Assembly: GCA_003612285.1 (NCBI GenBank) | Contig: RAYE01000039.1 | Coordinates: 1-55,595 of the forward strand | Origin: a bacterium D16-51 | GTDB taxonomy: Bacteria > Bacillota > Clostridia > Lachnospirales > Lachnospiraceae | Length of the DNA stretch: 55,595 bases | Direction: 5' to 3' | Shown here: positions 16,991 to 26,519 of the stretch, piece after piece | Layout of the letters: the number at the start of each line of letters is the position of its first letter | How positions within the stretch are numbered: position 1 is the stretch's first letter | Notes under the pieces: model-generated | The model's input: only the letters and a program-made list of their open reading frames with translations | Told to the model about the DNA's origin: nothing | The model's database searches: none | Position numbers and translations under genes: made by a program

Positions 16991-18739
16991 ATGACACATA
17001 TTGAAAAGGCAGAACAGCTCCTGCATCAGCAATATCATTGCTCACAGGCATTATTGGGGGCATTTGCAGAAGATGTTGGGCTGGATTTAAAAACGGCATT
17101 TAAAATCAGCACTTGCTTTGGCGCAGGAATGCGTCAGGGGGGAACCTGTGGCTGTATCACAGGCGGGCTTCTGGTTCTTGGGATGGCACTTGGTTTTTAT
17201 GATTCACAGGACAGGGAACTGGAAGTATATGGTAATCAGAAAACGGACGAATTTGTAAAAACTTTTACAGAAAGAATGGGCGGGGTAATAGACTGCCGCG
17301 ACATTTTAGGGAAGGATATTTCAACGCCGCAGGGAATGGCAGACATCCGCAAAGAGGGGCTGATATTAAAAAAATGCCCGAAGGCTCTGGGGATTTGTAT
17401 CGAGTTGTTAGAAGAATTGCTGGAGGAACAATTGAAACATAAAAAAGAGACCAGCATCAGTTTGGAGGATCTTCCTGCGAATGACGAGGTGGAGATTGTC
17501 CTTAAAAATATCAGTAAGCTCCGCCGTTTTCGAAGAAATGTAAATAACCTTTTGTTTTCCACATCAAAAGAGGTTGCTTTTATCCAGTTTGATATTCGGA
17601 AATTTAAAATTGTCAATGACATATATGGGGAAAAGTTTGGTGATGAAATATTAGACTTTATCAGGGAACAGTTAAGTATATATTGTAATGAGAACCAGTT
17701 TTTTATAAATCTTCGGAGCGATGTATTTATGGTTGTTACAGAATACGATGAACTGGAAGATATTATTGATTTTATTAATGGGCTGGATCAAAATATAAGT
17801 CATTTCAAAAAAATAGAACTCCATATGACATATGGCGTATATACTGTGGAAGATAGGGAAATAGAACTCCGGCAGATGGAGGACCGTGCTGCGATGGCAA
17901 GGAAAGCGGCAAAAAATAATATCATGACAAATATTTTGTTTTATAAAGAGCAGTTTAAGGTTTCTCTTTATAATAAAAAGTTTATTGAAGAAAATATGCA
18001 GGCTGCGATTACTGAAAATCAATTTATGATGTATCTCCAGCCGAAGTACAGCATTTTAAAGAATGAGATTATTGGGGCGGAGGCTCTCGTAAGGTGGCGC
18101 CATCCGGAACGCGGGATGATTTATCCTGACCAGTTTATTCCGGTTATTGAAGAAAATGGGTTTATTAGGAAAGTGGATTATTACATATGGGCGAAAGCCT
18201 GCCAGTTTATTAAAAAATGTGAGAATATCGGCATTACTTCCTGCCCGATTTCTGTCAATGTTTCAAGGGTTCATTTACAGGATAATGAATGTATTGAAGT
18301 GCTTTCTGATTTAATAGAAAGTAACCATATTCCGAAATCCCTGCTGGAGCTGGAAATAACAGAAACGGCAGATAACCATCAGGTAAGCATGAAGGCTCTG
18401 GAGTTAAAAGAGGAAGGTTTTACCCTTTTGATGGATGATTTTGGAAGTGGATATTCTTCTTTGAACATCCTTTTGGAGACACCTTTTGATGTAATAAAGC
18501 TGGATAAGAAGTTTATTGAAAATATGATGGTATCGGGAAAAGGCAAGCTTATTTTGGAACAGGTGGTTTCCATGTCAAACAAATTGGATCTGGGGCTTCT
18601 GGCAGAGGGGGTAGAGACAAAAGAGCAGGTAGAATTGCTGCAGAGTATTGGCTGTGACCAGGTACAAGGGTACTATTACGCTAAGCCAATGCCGGAAGAG
18701 GAATTTTTTGAATTGTTAAGAAAGCAATATTCTAAATAA
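16991..18739 (+). CDS. C_GCAxxG_C_C-degenerate GGDEF-EAL fusion protein
   Basis: Residues about 1-145 form a C_GCAxxG_C_C-type cysteine domain (CSQALLGAF, FGAGMRQGGTCGCITGG, CRDILG, CPKALGICIE). Next is a GGDEF-like domain whose signature is degenerate (NLRSDVF), so no cyclase activity is expected. The EAL domain (about 335-580) keeps the key residues: GAEALVRW, SVNVSRVHL, LEITET, MDDFGSGYSS, IKLDKKF, LAEGVETKEQ and VQGYYYAKPMP. It should hydrolyse c-di-GMP under control of a metal- or redox-binding cysteine module. It is skin cargo, transcribed opposite to the recombinase. Confidence 0.9.
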   Translation: MTHIEKAEQLLHQQYHCSQALLGAFAEDVGLDLKTAFKISTCFGAGMRQGGTCGCITGGLLVLGMALGFYDSQDRELEVYGNQKTDEFVKTFTERMGGVIDCRDILGKDISTPQGMADIRKEGLILKKCPKALGICIELLEELLEEQLKHKKETSISLEDLPANDEVEIVLKNISKLRRFRRNVNNLLFSTSKEVAFIQFDIRKFKIVNDIYGEKFGDEILDFIREQLSIYCNENQFFINLRSDVFMVVTEYDELEDIIDFINGLDQNISHFKKIELHMTYGVYTVEDREIELRQMEDRAAMARKAAKNNIMTNILFYKEQFKVSLYNKKFIEENMQAAITENQFMMYLQPKYSILKNEIIGAEALVRWRHPERGMIYPDQFIPVIEENGFIRKVDYYIWAKACQFIKKCENIGITSCPISVNVSRVHLQDNECIEVLSDLIESNHIPKSLLELEITETADNHQVSMKALELKEEGFTLLMDDFGSGYSSLNILLETPFDVIKLDKKFIENMMVSGKGKLILEQVVSMSNKLDLGLLAEGVETKEQVELLQSIGCDQVQGYYYAKPMPEEEFFELLRKQYSK

Positions 18740-18754
18740 TAGGTACTTTAACTG

Positions 18755-18789
18755 AAAAAGGGGAATGCGCTGGCATTCCCTTTTTTTTG
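18755..18789 (+). terminator. terminator after the EAL gene
   Basis: GGGAATGC-GCTG-GCATTCCC is followed by an 8-T run, preceded by AAAAA on the other side, so it can work in both directions. It lies just inside the skin boundary. Confidence 0.88.
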
Positions 18790-19095
18790 TCATAGGAAAT
18801 TGCGCTTTTTGTCAATTTGGTGCTGTGCTTTATCAATACACCTTGCTGCATATGTTGCAAGCCTGATATTTTTCGTATCATCAAAGGTATCGATTCCCTT
18901 AATCAGGCCAATTGTTCCAATGGAGATTAAATCATCCATATCTTTATCTCCCATATTATATTTTCTGGCAATATAAGCTACCAGCCTTAAATTTTTTTCA
19001 ATCAGGCAATTTCTTGCACTGCGGTCCCCGGCACGACATTTTGCTATGCATTCTTTTTCTTCTTTTGCACTCAGGGGTTTTGGAAAAGACTGCAC
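18790..19095 (-). CDS. sigK: sigma-K, N-terminal half (spoIVCB-like)
   Basis: From the GTG at 19095 (AGAGG 7-8 bases upstream; GTG 19104 is an alternative) the frame reads QSFPKPLSAKEEK and a full sigma region 2 (NLRLVAYIARKYN, DLISIGTIGLIKGIDTF, IRLATYAARCID). True sigma-K ends at 18832; the last 13 codons to 18790 belong to the skin element. An in-frame stop at 19120-19122 leaves no room for a pro-sequence, so the protein begins at the position of mature sigma-K. Its partner half is at 13386-13751. Confidence 0.93.
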   Translation of the reverse strand: MQSFPKPLSAKEEKECIAKCRAGDRSARNCLIEKNLRLVAYIARKYNMGDKDMDDLISIGTIGLIKGIDTFDDTKNIRLATYAARCIDKAQHQIDKKRNFL

Positions 19096-19211
19096 TACTG
19101 ACACCTCTAAATGATATCTTTATATCCTATGCAAATCGGTGCGTGTCCGTGCTTTTCCAACAAATTTCTACTAATTTTAAGGGACTGCAAATGAATTGCT
19201 TGAACAAGTTC

Positions 19212-20063
19212 CTAACATGTCTTTCCATTATTTTGTACAGCATATTCGGCAGTTTTTACTGCGTCTTCCAAGGTATCAGTGGCTGCCAGGAATCCATTGG
19301 GATGGCAGAAACGCAGGCTTTTAATCCCGCTTAGCCTTGCAAGTTCTTCTGCTTCGGCTCCCCACCATTCTTTTGGGAAATCGCAGGTTAAGGAAGCGTC
19401 TTCCAGGCTCTTTGGGACTCCCTGGATGCTGAACCCGCCGCGGTTGGAAGGGTACACGGCAAATAGGTAAGAACTTCCAATTACATCCTGCTTCCAGGGG
19501 ACATATACAGGCATTACCAGTATTTTACCATTGGATTCTTCCATTGCCTTATCTAACACTGCTTTGCCGCGTTTCACTCCATCCAGCATTTGGAAATGGT
19601 TCCGGAGGATTGTTTCTGCAAATTCTTCTGCTTTCCAGAAACATTCATCATAAGACAACCCAGAATCCCATCCTGGATTAAACTCACCGATAATTTCTGC
19701 AAGTACATTGTCACAGCCTGTATTGTCCGACTTATCCAGCGGCTGGATAAACTCTGTATCAAAACGCTGCACTTCCTTTTCATCTGCCAGCCGGCTGCCA
19801 AAGGCCCTCCAGAGCAGTCCAAATGCCGCATAAGGGCATCCGTTTTCACGGTATTCCTTATCCTTTTGGTGGTGGTCAAACTGTCCTCTTCCAATATCGT
19901 ATACAATGCCGTCAAATGCTTCTGGAACTTCAAATCCCCGTTCTATCTGGATTTTGGGGTTCAAAATCCGCAGCAGTGCCGTAGAAAATACATCGTCTGA
20001 ATGGAACTTCCCGCCATGGGTAAACCCCTTTTCCGGCACAATATTTTTTTTGATATTTTCCAT
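19212..20063 (-). CDS. MYG1 family protein
   Basis: The 283-residue protein matches the MYG1/UPF0160 family of DHH-like metal-dependent phosphoesterases and exonucleases. Motifs are FTHGGKFHSDDVFS at the N-terminus, then VYDIGRGQFDHHQKD and PYAAFGLLW, with a late GSSYLFAVYPSNRGGFSIQ block. The length is typical for bacterial members. It starts 3 bases after the isocitrate dehydrogenase gene, so they are one operon. Homologues degrade RNA in eukaryotic organelles; the bacterial role is not established. Confidence 0.9.
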   Translation of the reverse strand: MENIKKNIVPEKGFTHGGKFHSDDVFSTALLRILNPKIQIERGFEVPEAFDGIVYDIGRGQFDHHQKDKEYRENGCPYAAFGLLWRAFGSRLADEKEVQRFDTEFIQPLDKSDNTGCDNVLAEIIGEFNPGWDSGLSYDECFWKAEEFAETILRNHFQMLDGVKRGKAVLDKAMEESNGKILVMPVYVPWKQDVIGSSYLFAVYPSNRGGFSIQGVPKSLEDASLTCDFPKEWWGAEAEELARLSGIKSLRFCHPNGFLAATDTLEDAVKTAEYAVQNNGKTC

Positions 20064-20066
20064 AGT

Positions 20067-21275
20067 TTACATCATACTTTCTAAGTTTTCCCGGATTGCT
20101 TTGATGAACTGTTCACTGTTTAAGGCTGTTACTTCTTTTAAGCTTGTAATCTGTGTTAAATCCTTCGTCATTTTACCAGATTCGATTGTCCCAAGGGTTG
20201 CCTTTTCTAGTTTATCTGCAAAGCTGCAAAGTTCTGGAAGGCTGTCAAGTTCTCCCCTCTTGCGGAGCGCCCCGCTCCATGCAAAAATAGTCGCTACAGA
20301 GTTTGTAGAAGTTTCTTCTCCGCTTAAATGCTTATAGTAGTGTCTCTGAACCGTTCCATGTGCCGCTTCATATTCATATACCCCATCTGGCGATACCAGG
20401 ACAGACGTCATCATGGCGAGGGAGCCACAGGCAGAGGATACCATATCGCTCATTACATCTCCGTCGTAATTCTTGCAGGCCCAGATAAAACCGCCTTTTG
20501 CCTTCATAACGCGTGCAACAGCATCATCAATCAGGGTATAAAAATATTCAATGCCTGCGGCGTCGAATTTTTCCTTATATTCTTTATCAAAAATATCCTG
20601 GAAAATGTCTTTAAAATTGTGGTCGTATATTTTGGAAATCGTGTCTTTTGTTGCAAACCATAAATCCTGTTTTGTATCTAATGCGAAGCTAAAGCAGGCT
20701 CTTGCAAAGCTTTCAATTGATTTGTCTACATTATGGATTCCCTGTATGATGCCAGGACCGGTAAACTCTTGGATTGTCTTGCGGATTTCACTGCCGTCTT
20801 CTCCTGTAAATACAAGCTCTGCTTTGCCTGCCCCTGGTACTTTGATTTCTGTATTTTTATATACGTCCCCATAGGCATGTCTTGCCAGGGTAATCGGTTT
20901 TTCCCAGTTCTTTACGCATGGTTCAATCCCTTTTACCTGAATTGGGGCACGGAATACCGTCCCGTCCAATGCAGCACGGATTGTCCCATTAGGGGATTTC
21001 CACATTTCTTTCAGGTTGTATTCTGTCATTCTGGCCGCATTTGGTGTAATCGTTGCACATTTTACGGCAACTCCATATTTTTTTGTTGCTTCCGCAGAAT
21101 CTATTGTAACCTGGTCATTTGTCTCATTACGGTGCTCCAGGCCTAAGTCATAATATTCTGTTTTTAAATCAATATATGGCAGAAGAAGTTCATCCTTAAT
21201 CATCTGCCAGAGGATACGTGTCATCTCATCCCCGTCCATTTCAACCAGTGGTGTTTTCATCTGAATCTTAGCCAT
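20067..21275 (-). CDS. icd: NADP-dependent isocitrate dehydrogenase
   Basis: The 402-residue enzyme is a eukaryote-like (type II) isocitrate dehydrogenase that converts isocitrate to 2-oxoglutarate, yielding NADPH for glutamate synthesis. Motifs include [11 protein letters not shown], the substrate loop [16 protein letters not shown], and [22 protein letters not shown] followed by [10 protein letters not shown] for metal and cofactor binding. I chose the ATG at 21275 (MAKIQM) because GGAGG lies just upstream; an in-frame ATG at 21290 is less likely. It leads the operon with the MYG1 gene. Confidence 0.96.
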   Translation of the reverse strand: MAKIQMKTPLVEMDGDEMTRILWQMIKDELLLPYIDLKTEYYDLGLEHRNETNDQVTIDSAEATKKYGVAVKCATITPNAARMTEYNLKEMWKSPNGTIRAALDGTVFRAPIQVKGIEPCVKNWEKPITLARHAYGDVYKNTEIKVPGAGKAELVFTGEDGSEIRKTIQEFTGPGIIQGIHNVDKSIESFARACFSFALDTKQDLWFATKDTISKIYDHNFKDIFQDIFDKEYKEKFDAAGIEYFYTLIDDAVARVMKAKGGFIWACKNYDGDVMSDMVSSACGSLAMMTSVLVSPDGVYEYEAAHGTVQRHYYKHLSGEETSTNSVATIFAWSGALRKRGELDSLPELCSFADKLEKATLGTIESGKMTKDLTQITSLKEVTALNSEQFIKAIRENLESMM

Positions 21276-21443
21276 ATTATCATCCTCCATTTCTCAAAAT
21301 CTTCCAGATTAGGAACTGTCAAAAACAAAACAATCATATCATAATTCCATTGATTTGTGAACTGTTTTATGGCAAAATCAAGAGGAGTACTGCGCGCCCG
21401 ACGGCAGGATTCTGGGATTTATTAATTTAAAGGAGGCATTATA

Positions 21444-22367
21444 ATGGCACAAAATGAGAGCATGAAGGATTACGAAAAGGAATTGGACAATTCTTTTCAG
21501 ATTTTAAAAGAAGGCGATATTTTAGATGTTATGGTGATTGGCATTTCGGACACAGAAGCGACGGTAGATTTAAACTATTATACAGAAGGTGTTATACCGC
21601 TTGAAGAGTGCAGCAACGACCCGTCTTTTTCCATTAAAAATGATTTAAACATTGGCGATAATGTGAAGGCTATGGTGATTGATGCAGAAAGCCCAAGCGG
21701 AAATGTTATTCTTTCTATGAAGGAAGCAAATGACATCCTTATCTGGGATGAATTAAAAAAAGATTACCAGGATAGCACAGTATTTACTGTAAAGATTATC
21801 GAATCCGTGCCTGCGGGCGTTGTCTGCTATGTCAAGGGAATCCGTGCGTTTATTCCGGCTTCCCAGCTTGCATTGGAATATGTAGAGGATACAGACAGTT
21901 ATGTTGGCATGAAATTGGAAACGGTTATTATTACTGTTGAGCCTTCAGAAAAGAGGCTGGTCCTTTCCGCAAAAATGATTGCAAAGGAGCGTGCTGTAGC
22001 AGAGAAGACGAAGAAAATAGGCCGCCTGAGAGAAGGCGATATTGTAGAAGGCAGGGTTGAGCGGATGGAATCGTATGGCGTATTTATCAATATTGGGGAA
22101 GGGCTGACTGGACTGTGCCATATATCGCAGATTACCAATAAATTTATCAAATCCCCAAAGGAAGTAGTAAAAGCCGGTGAGACTGTCAAGGCTAAAATAC
22201 TTAAAATAGAAGGCGACAGGATCTCATTAAGTATTAAAGCCCTGATGGAAGATGAAGCGGATACTGCGGATGATAATTATGAGGTGCCGGAGGAATACCG
22301 TGCCAGCCAAAATGATACGCATGATGAAAGCCCATTTGCAAAACTTTTACAGGGAATTAAATTATAA
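21444..22367 (+). CDS. S1-domain RNA-binding protein (ribosomal protein S1-like)
   Basis: The 307-residue protein has three S1 domains, at about 17-90, 100-178 and 193-267; the third is the most canonical (GDIVEGRVERMESYGVFINI, LTGLCHISQI). Clostridia carry such short S1 proteins in place of the six-domain proteobacterial S1, and they are thought to help mRNA bind the ribosome or act in RNA metabolism. A strong AAAGGAGG precedes the ATG. It converges on the PBP-HD-GYP gene. Confidence 0.9.
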   Translation: MAQNESMKDYEKELDNSFQILKEGDILDVMVIGISDTEATVDLNYYTEGVIPLEECSNDPSFSIKNDLNIGDNVKAMVIDAESPSGNVILSMKEANDILIWDELKKDYQDSTVFTVKIIESVPAGVVCYVKGIRAFIPASQLALEYVEDTDSYVGMKLETVIITVEPSEKRLVLSAKMIAKERAVAEKTKKIGRLREGDIVEGRVERMESYGVFINIGEGLTGLCHISQITNKFIKSPKEVVKAGETVKAKILKIEGDRISLSIKALMEDEADTADDNYEVPEEYRASQNDTHDESPFAKLLQGIKL

Positions 22368-22369
22368 AT

Positions 22370-22410
22370 AGTACAGCGAATAACGGATTATACTAGTTAT
22401 TCGCTGTACT
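22370..22410. terminator. hairpin between convergent genes
   Basis: AGTACAGCGAATAAC pairs perfectly with GTTATTCGCTGTACT around an 11-base loop. The T-run after it is weak (GCTGTTTTTTAT lies 10-20 bases downstream), so termination is likely but not certain. Confidence 0.7.
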
Positions 22411-22428
22411 GGCTATAGAGGCTGTTTT

Positions 22429-24429
22429 TTATATTGCTTCTTCCTGGTCTTCGTAGCTGGCCAGCACCTGGAGGAAGCGGTCAAAATGGCTGCGGAAGGC
22501 GTTGACTACTTGTGGGTCAAAATGTGTTCCACTGTCCTGGGTTATAATTTCAAAGGCGCGCTGCGCAGTAAATGGCTTTTTATATGGGCGCTTGCTGACC
22601 AGCGCGTCAAATACATCTGCCAGTGCGACAATCCGGCTTTCCAGTGCAATTTCTTCTCCTGCCATCCCAAGATAGCCAGTGCCGTTCCATTTTTCGTGAT
22701 GCTGGAGGGCAATTTTGTATGCTGTTTCCATAATTTCACCGGAAGCGTTCTGAAGCATTTTTCCGCCGTCCGTTACATGGCCTTTAATAATTTCAAACTC
22801 TTCATCTGTCAGTTTGCCAGGCTTTTCTAGTATGGAAGAAGGAATGTTGATTTTGCCGATATCATGCATCATGGAAGCGATTCGGATAATATTAACTTTT
22901 TCTGGAGAATATCCCATTGCTTCTGCCAGAATCCGGGTATATTCGGAAACGCGTTTTACATGGAGTCCGGTAAATTCTGATTTTGCTTCTACAATTTCAG
23001 CAAGGGACTGGATTGTCTGTTCAGAAAGCTCATTTAACTGACGGCTGACACGGAGCAGGTCTTTTTGGCTATGTATGGAATGCAGCGCACTGTTTAAAGT
23101 CATAATCAGTTCATAGAGGCACTCATGGTTAATTTGTGTGCCTTGATAATTCATGCTGAATATTCCATAGATATGTCCTTCAACATTTAATGGGATTGTC
23201 AGTATCTGATGGGATTCCCCATACAGGTTTCTTTCCTGGTCGGTATATTCCTGATAACGGAGCAGTTTTTTTATTTGGCCGCACTGCTTTTTTTTCTGAT
23301 GGAATAATATAAATTGCCGTTCTGTAATGCTTTTATCTTCCCATTTTCCGCTTAGGGCAAAGGCGGCGTCCAGGTATAAATTATATTCTGTTACCTGTGG
23401 TCCCCATAAATAGTTTGGAAGTCCGTCGGTCAATGCAGAAAATGTCCCTTCTGCGTTGATATTGTTAACGAAATCATGGGTTGCATGGCTGTACTGGCGT
23501 TCCCGCTCTAATTGCAGGTATGTCTGCATAAGGTGCTTTTCAGCCTCATGGGTATCATGTTCAATGCAGCCGCAGGATTCTGTATAAACATTTTTACAGG
23601 GGATGGCAATTGAAGCCGGGACATTTCTGCTGTTTTCCATTAAGGCGTCAAGAGTGTTCATAAAGTATATGCTGCTCAGGGAAGCATCGTAAATTGCAGT
23701 GGTCAGTAATGGAAGGTGGTATTGCCGGGCTTCAATTCCGCCTAGTCCTGTTACAATCATATCTTTTGGGACACGGATTCCCTTTTCTGCCAAATAATCT
23801 GTCACTCCAATTGCCATGGCGTCATTTGCGCAGACAATTGCATCAGGAAGGGGCAGGTTGGACATCAGGAAAGATTCTGCTGCCGTTTTGGCTGGTTCTC
23901 CCCAGAAATCACCATAACCAATCCGTTCTTCTTCAATAGGATAATCATATTCTTTCAGAATTTCCCGGTAGACTTGGGTGCGTCCTTCTGCAATGTCATT
24001 TCCTTTTATGCCGGTTATGAAATTTATCCTTTTGCAATGGTGGATTTCAATCAGATGACGCAGGATATCCGCAAGCGCATGTTCAGAATCATAATGAAAG
24101 TGATAACATCCAGACATAAACTGTTTATGGGAAAAAACTGGGATGCCTTTTTGCTTGGCATGTTTTGCCAGCTGGTTCCGCAGGTTATCATCCTTAATTG
24201 TTTCAGAAAACAGAATTAATGCACAGATTTCATCATATGGGATTAGTTCAAAAACCTGGCTTTGTGCCCGTTCATTTTCAGAGTGATGATATAAGTCAGA
24301 AAGTGATGCAAAAATCTGTACATCATATCCTCTTTTTGCTGCTTCGCTTCCAAGCTCTGACATCATGCGGTGGACTGACCTTTGATGTATGCTTGTTGCG
24401 CAGATAGCAATTTTCTTTTTTTGTGTCAT
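22429..24429 (-). CDS. periplasmic-binding-protein-like sensor fused to HD-GYP
   Basis: Starting at ATG 24429 (after GGGGGTACTATA), residues about 5-290 form a LacI/GalR-type periplasmic-binding fold (FITGIKGNDIAEGR, DAIVCANDAMAIGVTDYL, VTGLGG) with neither signal peptide nor helix-turn-helix. A GAF-like middle follows, and then an HD-GYP domain (MMHDIGKINIPSS, HHEKWNGTGYLG, VALADVFDALVSKRPY). This is a cytoplasmic one-component c-di-GMP phosphodiesterase that senses a small ligand, likely a sugar. The length is 666 residues. The ligand cannot be read from sequence. Confidence 0.92.
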   Translation of the reverse strand: MTQKKKIAICATSIHQRSVHRMMSELGSEAAKRGYDVQIFASLSDLYHHSENERAQSQVFELIPYDEICALILFSETIKDDNLRNQLAKHAKQKGIPVFSHKQFMSGCYHFHYDSEHALADILRHLIEIHHCKRINFITGIKGNDIAEGRTQVYREILKEYDYPIEEERIGYGDFWGEPAKTAAESFLMSNLPLPDAIVCANDAMAIGVTDYLAEKGIRVPKDMIVTGLGGIEARQYHLPLLTTAIYDASLSSIYFMNTLDALMENSRNVPASIAIPCKNVYTESCGCIEHDTHEAEKHLMQTYLQLERERQYSHATHDFVNNINAEGTFSALTDGLPNYLWGPQVTEYNLYLDAAFALSGKWEDKSITERQFILFHQKKKQCGQIKKLLRYQEYTDQERNLYGESHQILTIPLNVEGHIYGIFSMNYQGTQINHECLYELIMTLNSALHSIHSQKDLLRVSRQLNELSEQTIQSLAEIVEAKSEFTGLHVKRVSEYTRILAEAMGYSPEKVNIIRIASMMHDIGKINIPSSILEKPGKLTDEEFEIIKGHVTDGGKMLQNASGEIMETAYKIALQHHEKWNGTGYLGMAGEEIALESRIVALADVFDALVSKRPYKKPFTAQRAFEIITQDSGTHFDPQVVNAFRSHFDRFLQVLASYEDQEEAI

Positions 24430-24725
24430 TATAGTACCCCCATTTTTCATTTACAGGTGTTTGTCATCATGACAGCTCCCTGTTCCTTCTCTTTATGATA
24501 TGAATGCTATCTAAAATAACGTGTGTTCTATTTCATTTTAACATTGTGGCAAAGGTAAAGTCAAGTAAGAAAAAAATCGTTTCCGGCAAAAAAGAACCAT
24601 TGTGCTTCATTATTTTCCATGGTAAAATATATAACTACATATACAGAACAGAAAAATGTGTCGCTGCCATTTGTGTCAGGAGAGAAATAGCAGCGATGCA
24701 GTAAGTAAAGGGGGAAATCTATTTT

Positions 24726-26504
24726 ATGAAGAATCTTAAAGTAATTACAAAGATGTCGTTGATTGGCCTGACTGTGCTGGCTTTCATTGTGTTCAGTATT
24801 TGTTATTCGGTTAACAGCATGAATGCAATTGAGGAGCAGACAATTGCGGGGGAGGAGAAAAGCATCAGGACAGACTATGATTACAGTATCAAAAGTGAAG
24901 TTGAGCTGGTAATTACGCTTTTGGATGGTTACAATGCAGATATCCAGGCTGGTATTTATACGAAAGAAGAAGGGATGAAGCTTGCGGCTGACAAAATCAG
25001 GAATTTACGGTATGGCGAGGACGGGTACTTCTGGGTTGACCAGTCAGATGGCGTAAATATTGTCCTGCTTGGAAACGAAATTGAAGGGACAAACCGAATA
25101 GGCACAAAAGACGCTGCGGGTTTTGAAATGGTAAAGGATTTTATTACAGGTGCGGTAGAGAAAGGGAGCTGCTACAGTGACTACCAGTACCCCAAAGAGG
25201 GTGAGACAGAACCAAAGCCTAAAAGGGCATATACTCAGTATTATGAACCATTTGACTGGGTGGTTGGCACAGGTAATTATATAGATAATATTGATGAACA
25301 AATTGCCGAATCGAAAAAGGAGGCTGACGATTATACGAATGATAAAATACGGCTTTTCCTGGCGGTCTGCGTTGTTTTTGCAATCGCAATTATTCTTTTC
25401 CTTATTTATATGATTTTCAATATTACAAAACCATTAAAGGCAGTAGGGGTAGGTATGAAAAATATGGCGGAGGGTAATTTTTCAGTTCAGACAAACCCTG
25501 CTTTGTTAAAACGTAAAGATGATTTTGGCGTACTTTTAAATATTGCAGAAAAGATGCGTACAGATATTGGGGCACTTGTAAATGATGTGAAAAGGGAAAC
25601 CAGCCTGATTACAGAAAGCATGAATGGGATACGGGATAATATGTACCACCTCAACGGTGAAATTGATGATGTATCCTCAACGACAATTCAGCTTTCGGCT
25701 TCTATGGAAGAAACGTCCGCCGCATCGGGGGATATTAATGAGATGACAAGGGAAATTGAATCCGCCGCCAGAAATGTAGCAGAACGTGCACAGGAAGGGG
25801 CAGGACATGCGCAGGATATTTATAGGAAGGCAGCAGGCGCAAAGTCTTCTACAAATGAGACGAAAATAAACCTGACAAAACAGAAAGATTCTATAAAAGA
25901 CAACTTGAATAATGCCCTTGAGAAGGTTAAGGTGGTTTCAGAGATTTCGACATTGGCAGAATCTATTATGGAAATCACTACACAGACAAATCTTTTATCG
26001 CTTAATGCGAGCATTGAAGCGGCAAGGGCAGGAGAAGCAGGGAAGGGATTTGCAGTAGTTGCAGATGAAATCAGGAAGCTTGCAGAAGCGTCACAGGAAA
26101 GCACAGAGAATATTAAGAAGGTGACGGAGCAGGTAAGTGAATCTGTTAAAAGCCTTGCAATGGATTCCCAGGCGCTTCTTTCCTTTATTGACGAGCAGGT
26201 TATGGACAGTATCCATTTGTTTGATTCCATTTCAAACGATTACAATGAGGACGCAAAGGAAATAGATTTGCTTGTAGCGGATTTCAGTGCGATATCAGAA
26301 GAACTTCTGGCATCCATCAGCAATATTACGGATTCTATTGAAGGGATTTCGCAGGCCGCCAGTGAAAGCGCCATTGGAACTGCAAATATAGCGGACCGTA
26401 TTACGACGATAGTGGGGACTTCGGATTCTGTTAATACGTCCCTGCAGGATTCCAACCAGATTGTGGATAACTTAAATGAGGCAACAAATAAATTTCGGTT
26501 ATAA
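24726..26504 (+). CDS. methyl-accepting chemotaxis protein with a single Cache domain
   Basis: The 592-residue receptor has a first membrane helix at about 10-30, then an extracytoplasmic sCache_2-like sensor ([11 protein letters not shown], ..[16 protein letters not shown]), which in this family often binds small organic acids. A second helix lies at about 213-235. A HAMP domain follows, and then a signalling coiled coil whose tip reads [20 protein letters not shown]. The gene leads a cluster in which receptors alternate with DUF4230 proteins; the next gene starts 15 bases downstream. The ligand is not known. Confidence 0.95.
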   Translation: MKNLKVITKMSLIGLTVLAFIVFSICYSVNSMNAIEEQTIAGEEKSIRTDYDYSIKSEVELVITLLDGYNADIQAGIYTKEEGMKLAADKIRNLRYGEDGYFWVDQSDGVNIVLLGNEIEGTNRIGTKDAAGFEMVKDFITGAVEKGSCYSDYQYPKEGETEPKPKRAYTQYYEPFDWVVGTGNYIDNIDEQIAESKKEADDYTNDKIRLFLAVCVVFAIAIILFLIYMIFNITKPLKAVGVGMKNMAEGNFSVQTNPALLKRKDDFGVLLNIAEKMRTDIGALVNDVKRETSLITESMNGIRDNMYHLNGEIDDVSSTTIQLSASMEETSAASGDINEMTREIESAARNVAERAQEGAGHAQDIYRKAAGAKSSTNETKINLTKQKDSIKDNLNNALEKVKVVSEISTLAESIMEITTQTNLLSLNASIEAARAGEAGKGFAVVADEIRKLAEASQESTENIKKVTEQVSESVKSLAMDSQALLSFIDEQVMDSIHLFDSISNDYNEDAKEIDLLVADFSAISEELLASISNITDSIEGISQAASESAIGTANIADRITTIVGTSDSVNTSLQDSNQIVDNLNEATNKFRL

Positions 26505-26519
26505 TGATTGAGGGGCAGC

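Larger units (their letters stand above)
13751..18831. mobile_element. skin element interrupting sigK
   Basis: The two halves of sigK flank this 5.08-kb segment in the correct order and strand. Aligning the junction codons gives AGG TGT ATT GAT AAA on the N side and CGC TGG GCT GCT AAT GAG on the C side. They share TAA (forward strand TTA at 18830-18832 and 13750-13752). Crossing over there yields RCIDNELLMMLRSE, the continuous sigma-K sequence. The element encodes a large serine recombinase next to the C-half junction, as expected for SpoIVCA. Cargo: a 91-residue coupled protein, two small genes and a c-di-GMP-related protein. Confidence 0.9.
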
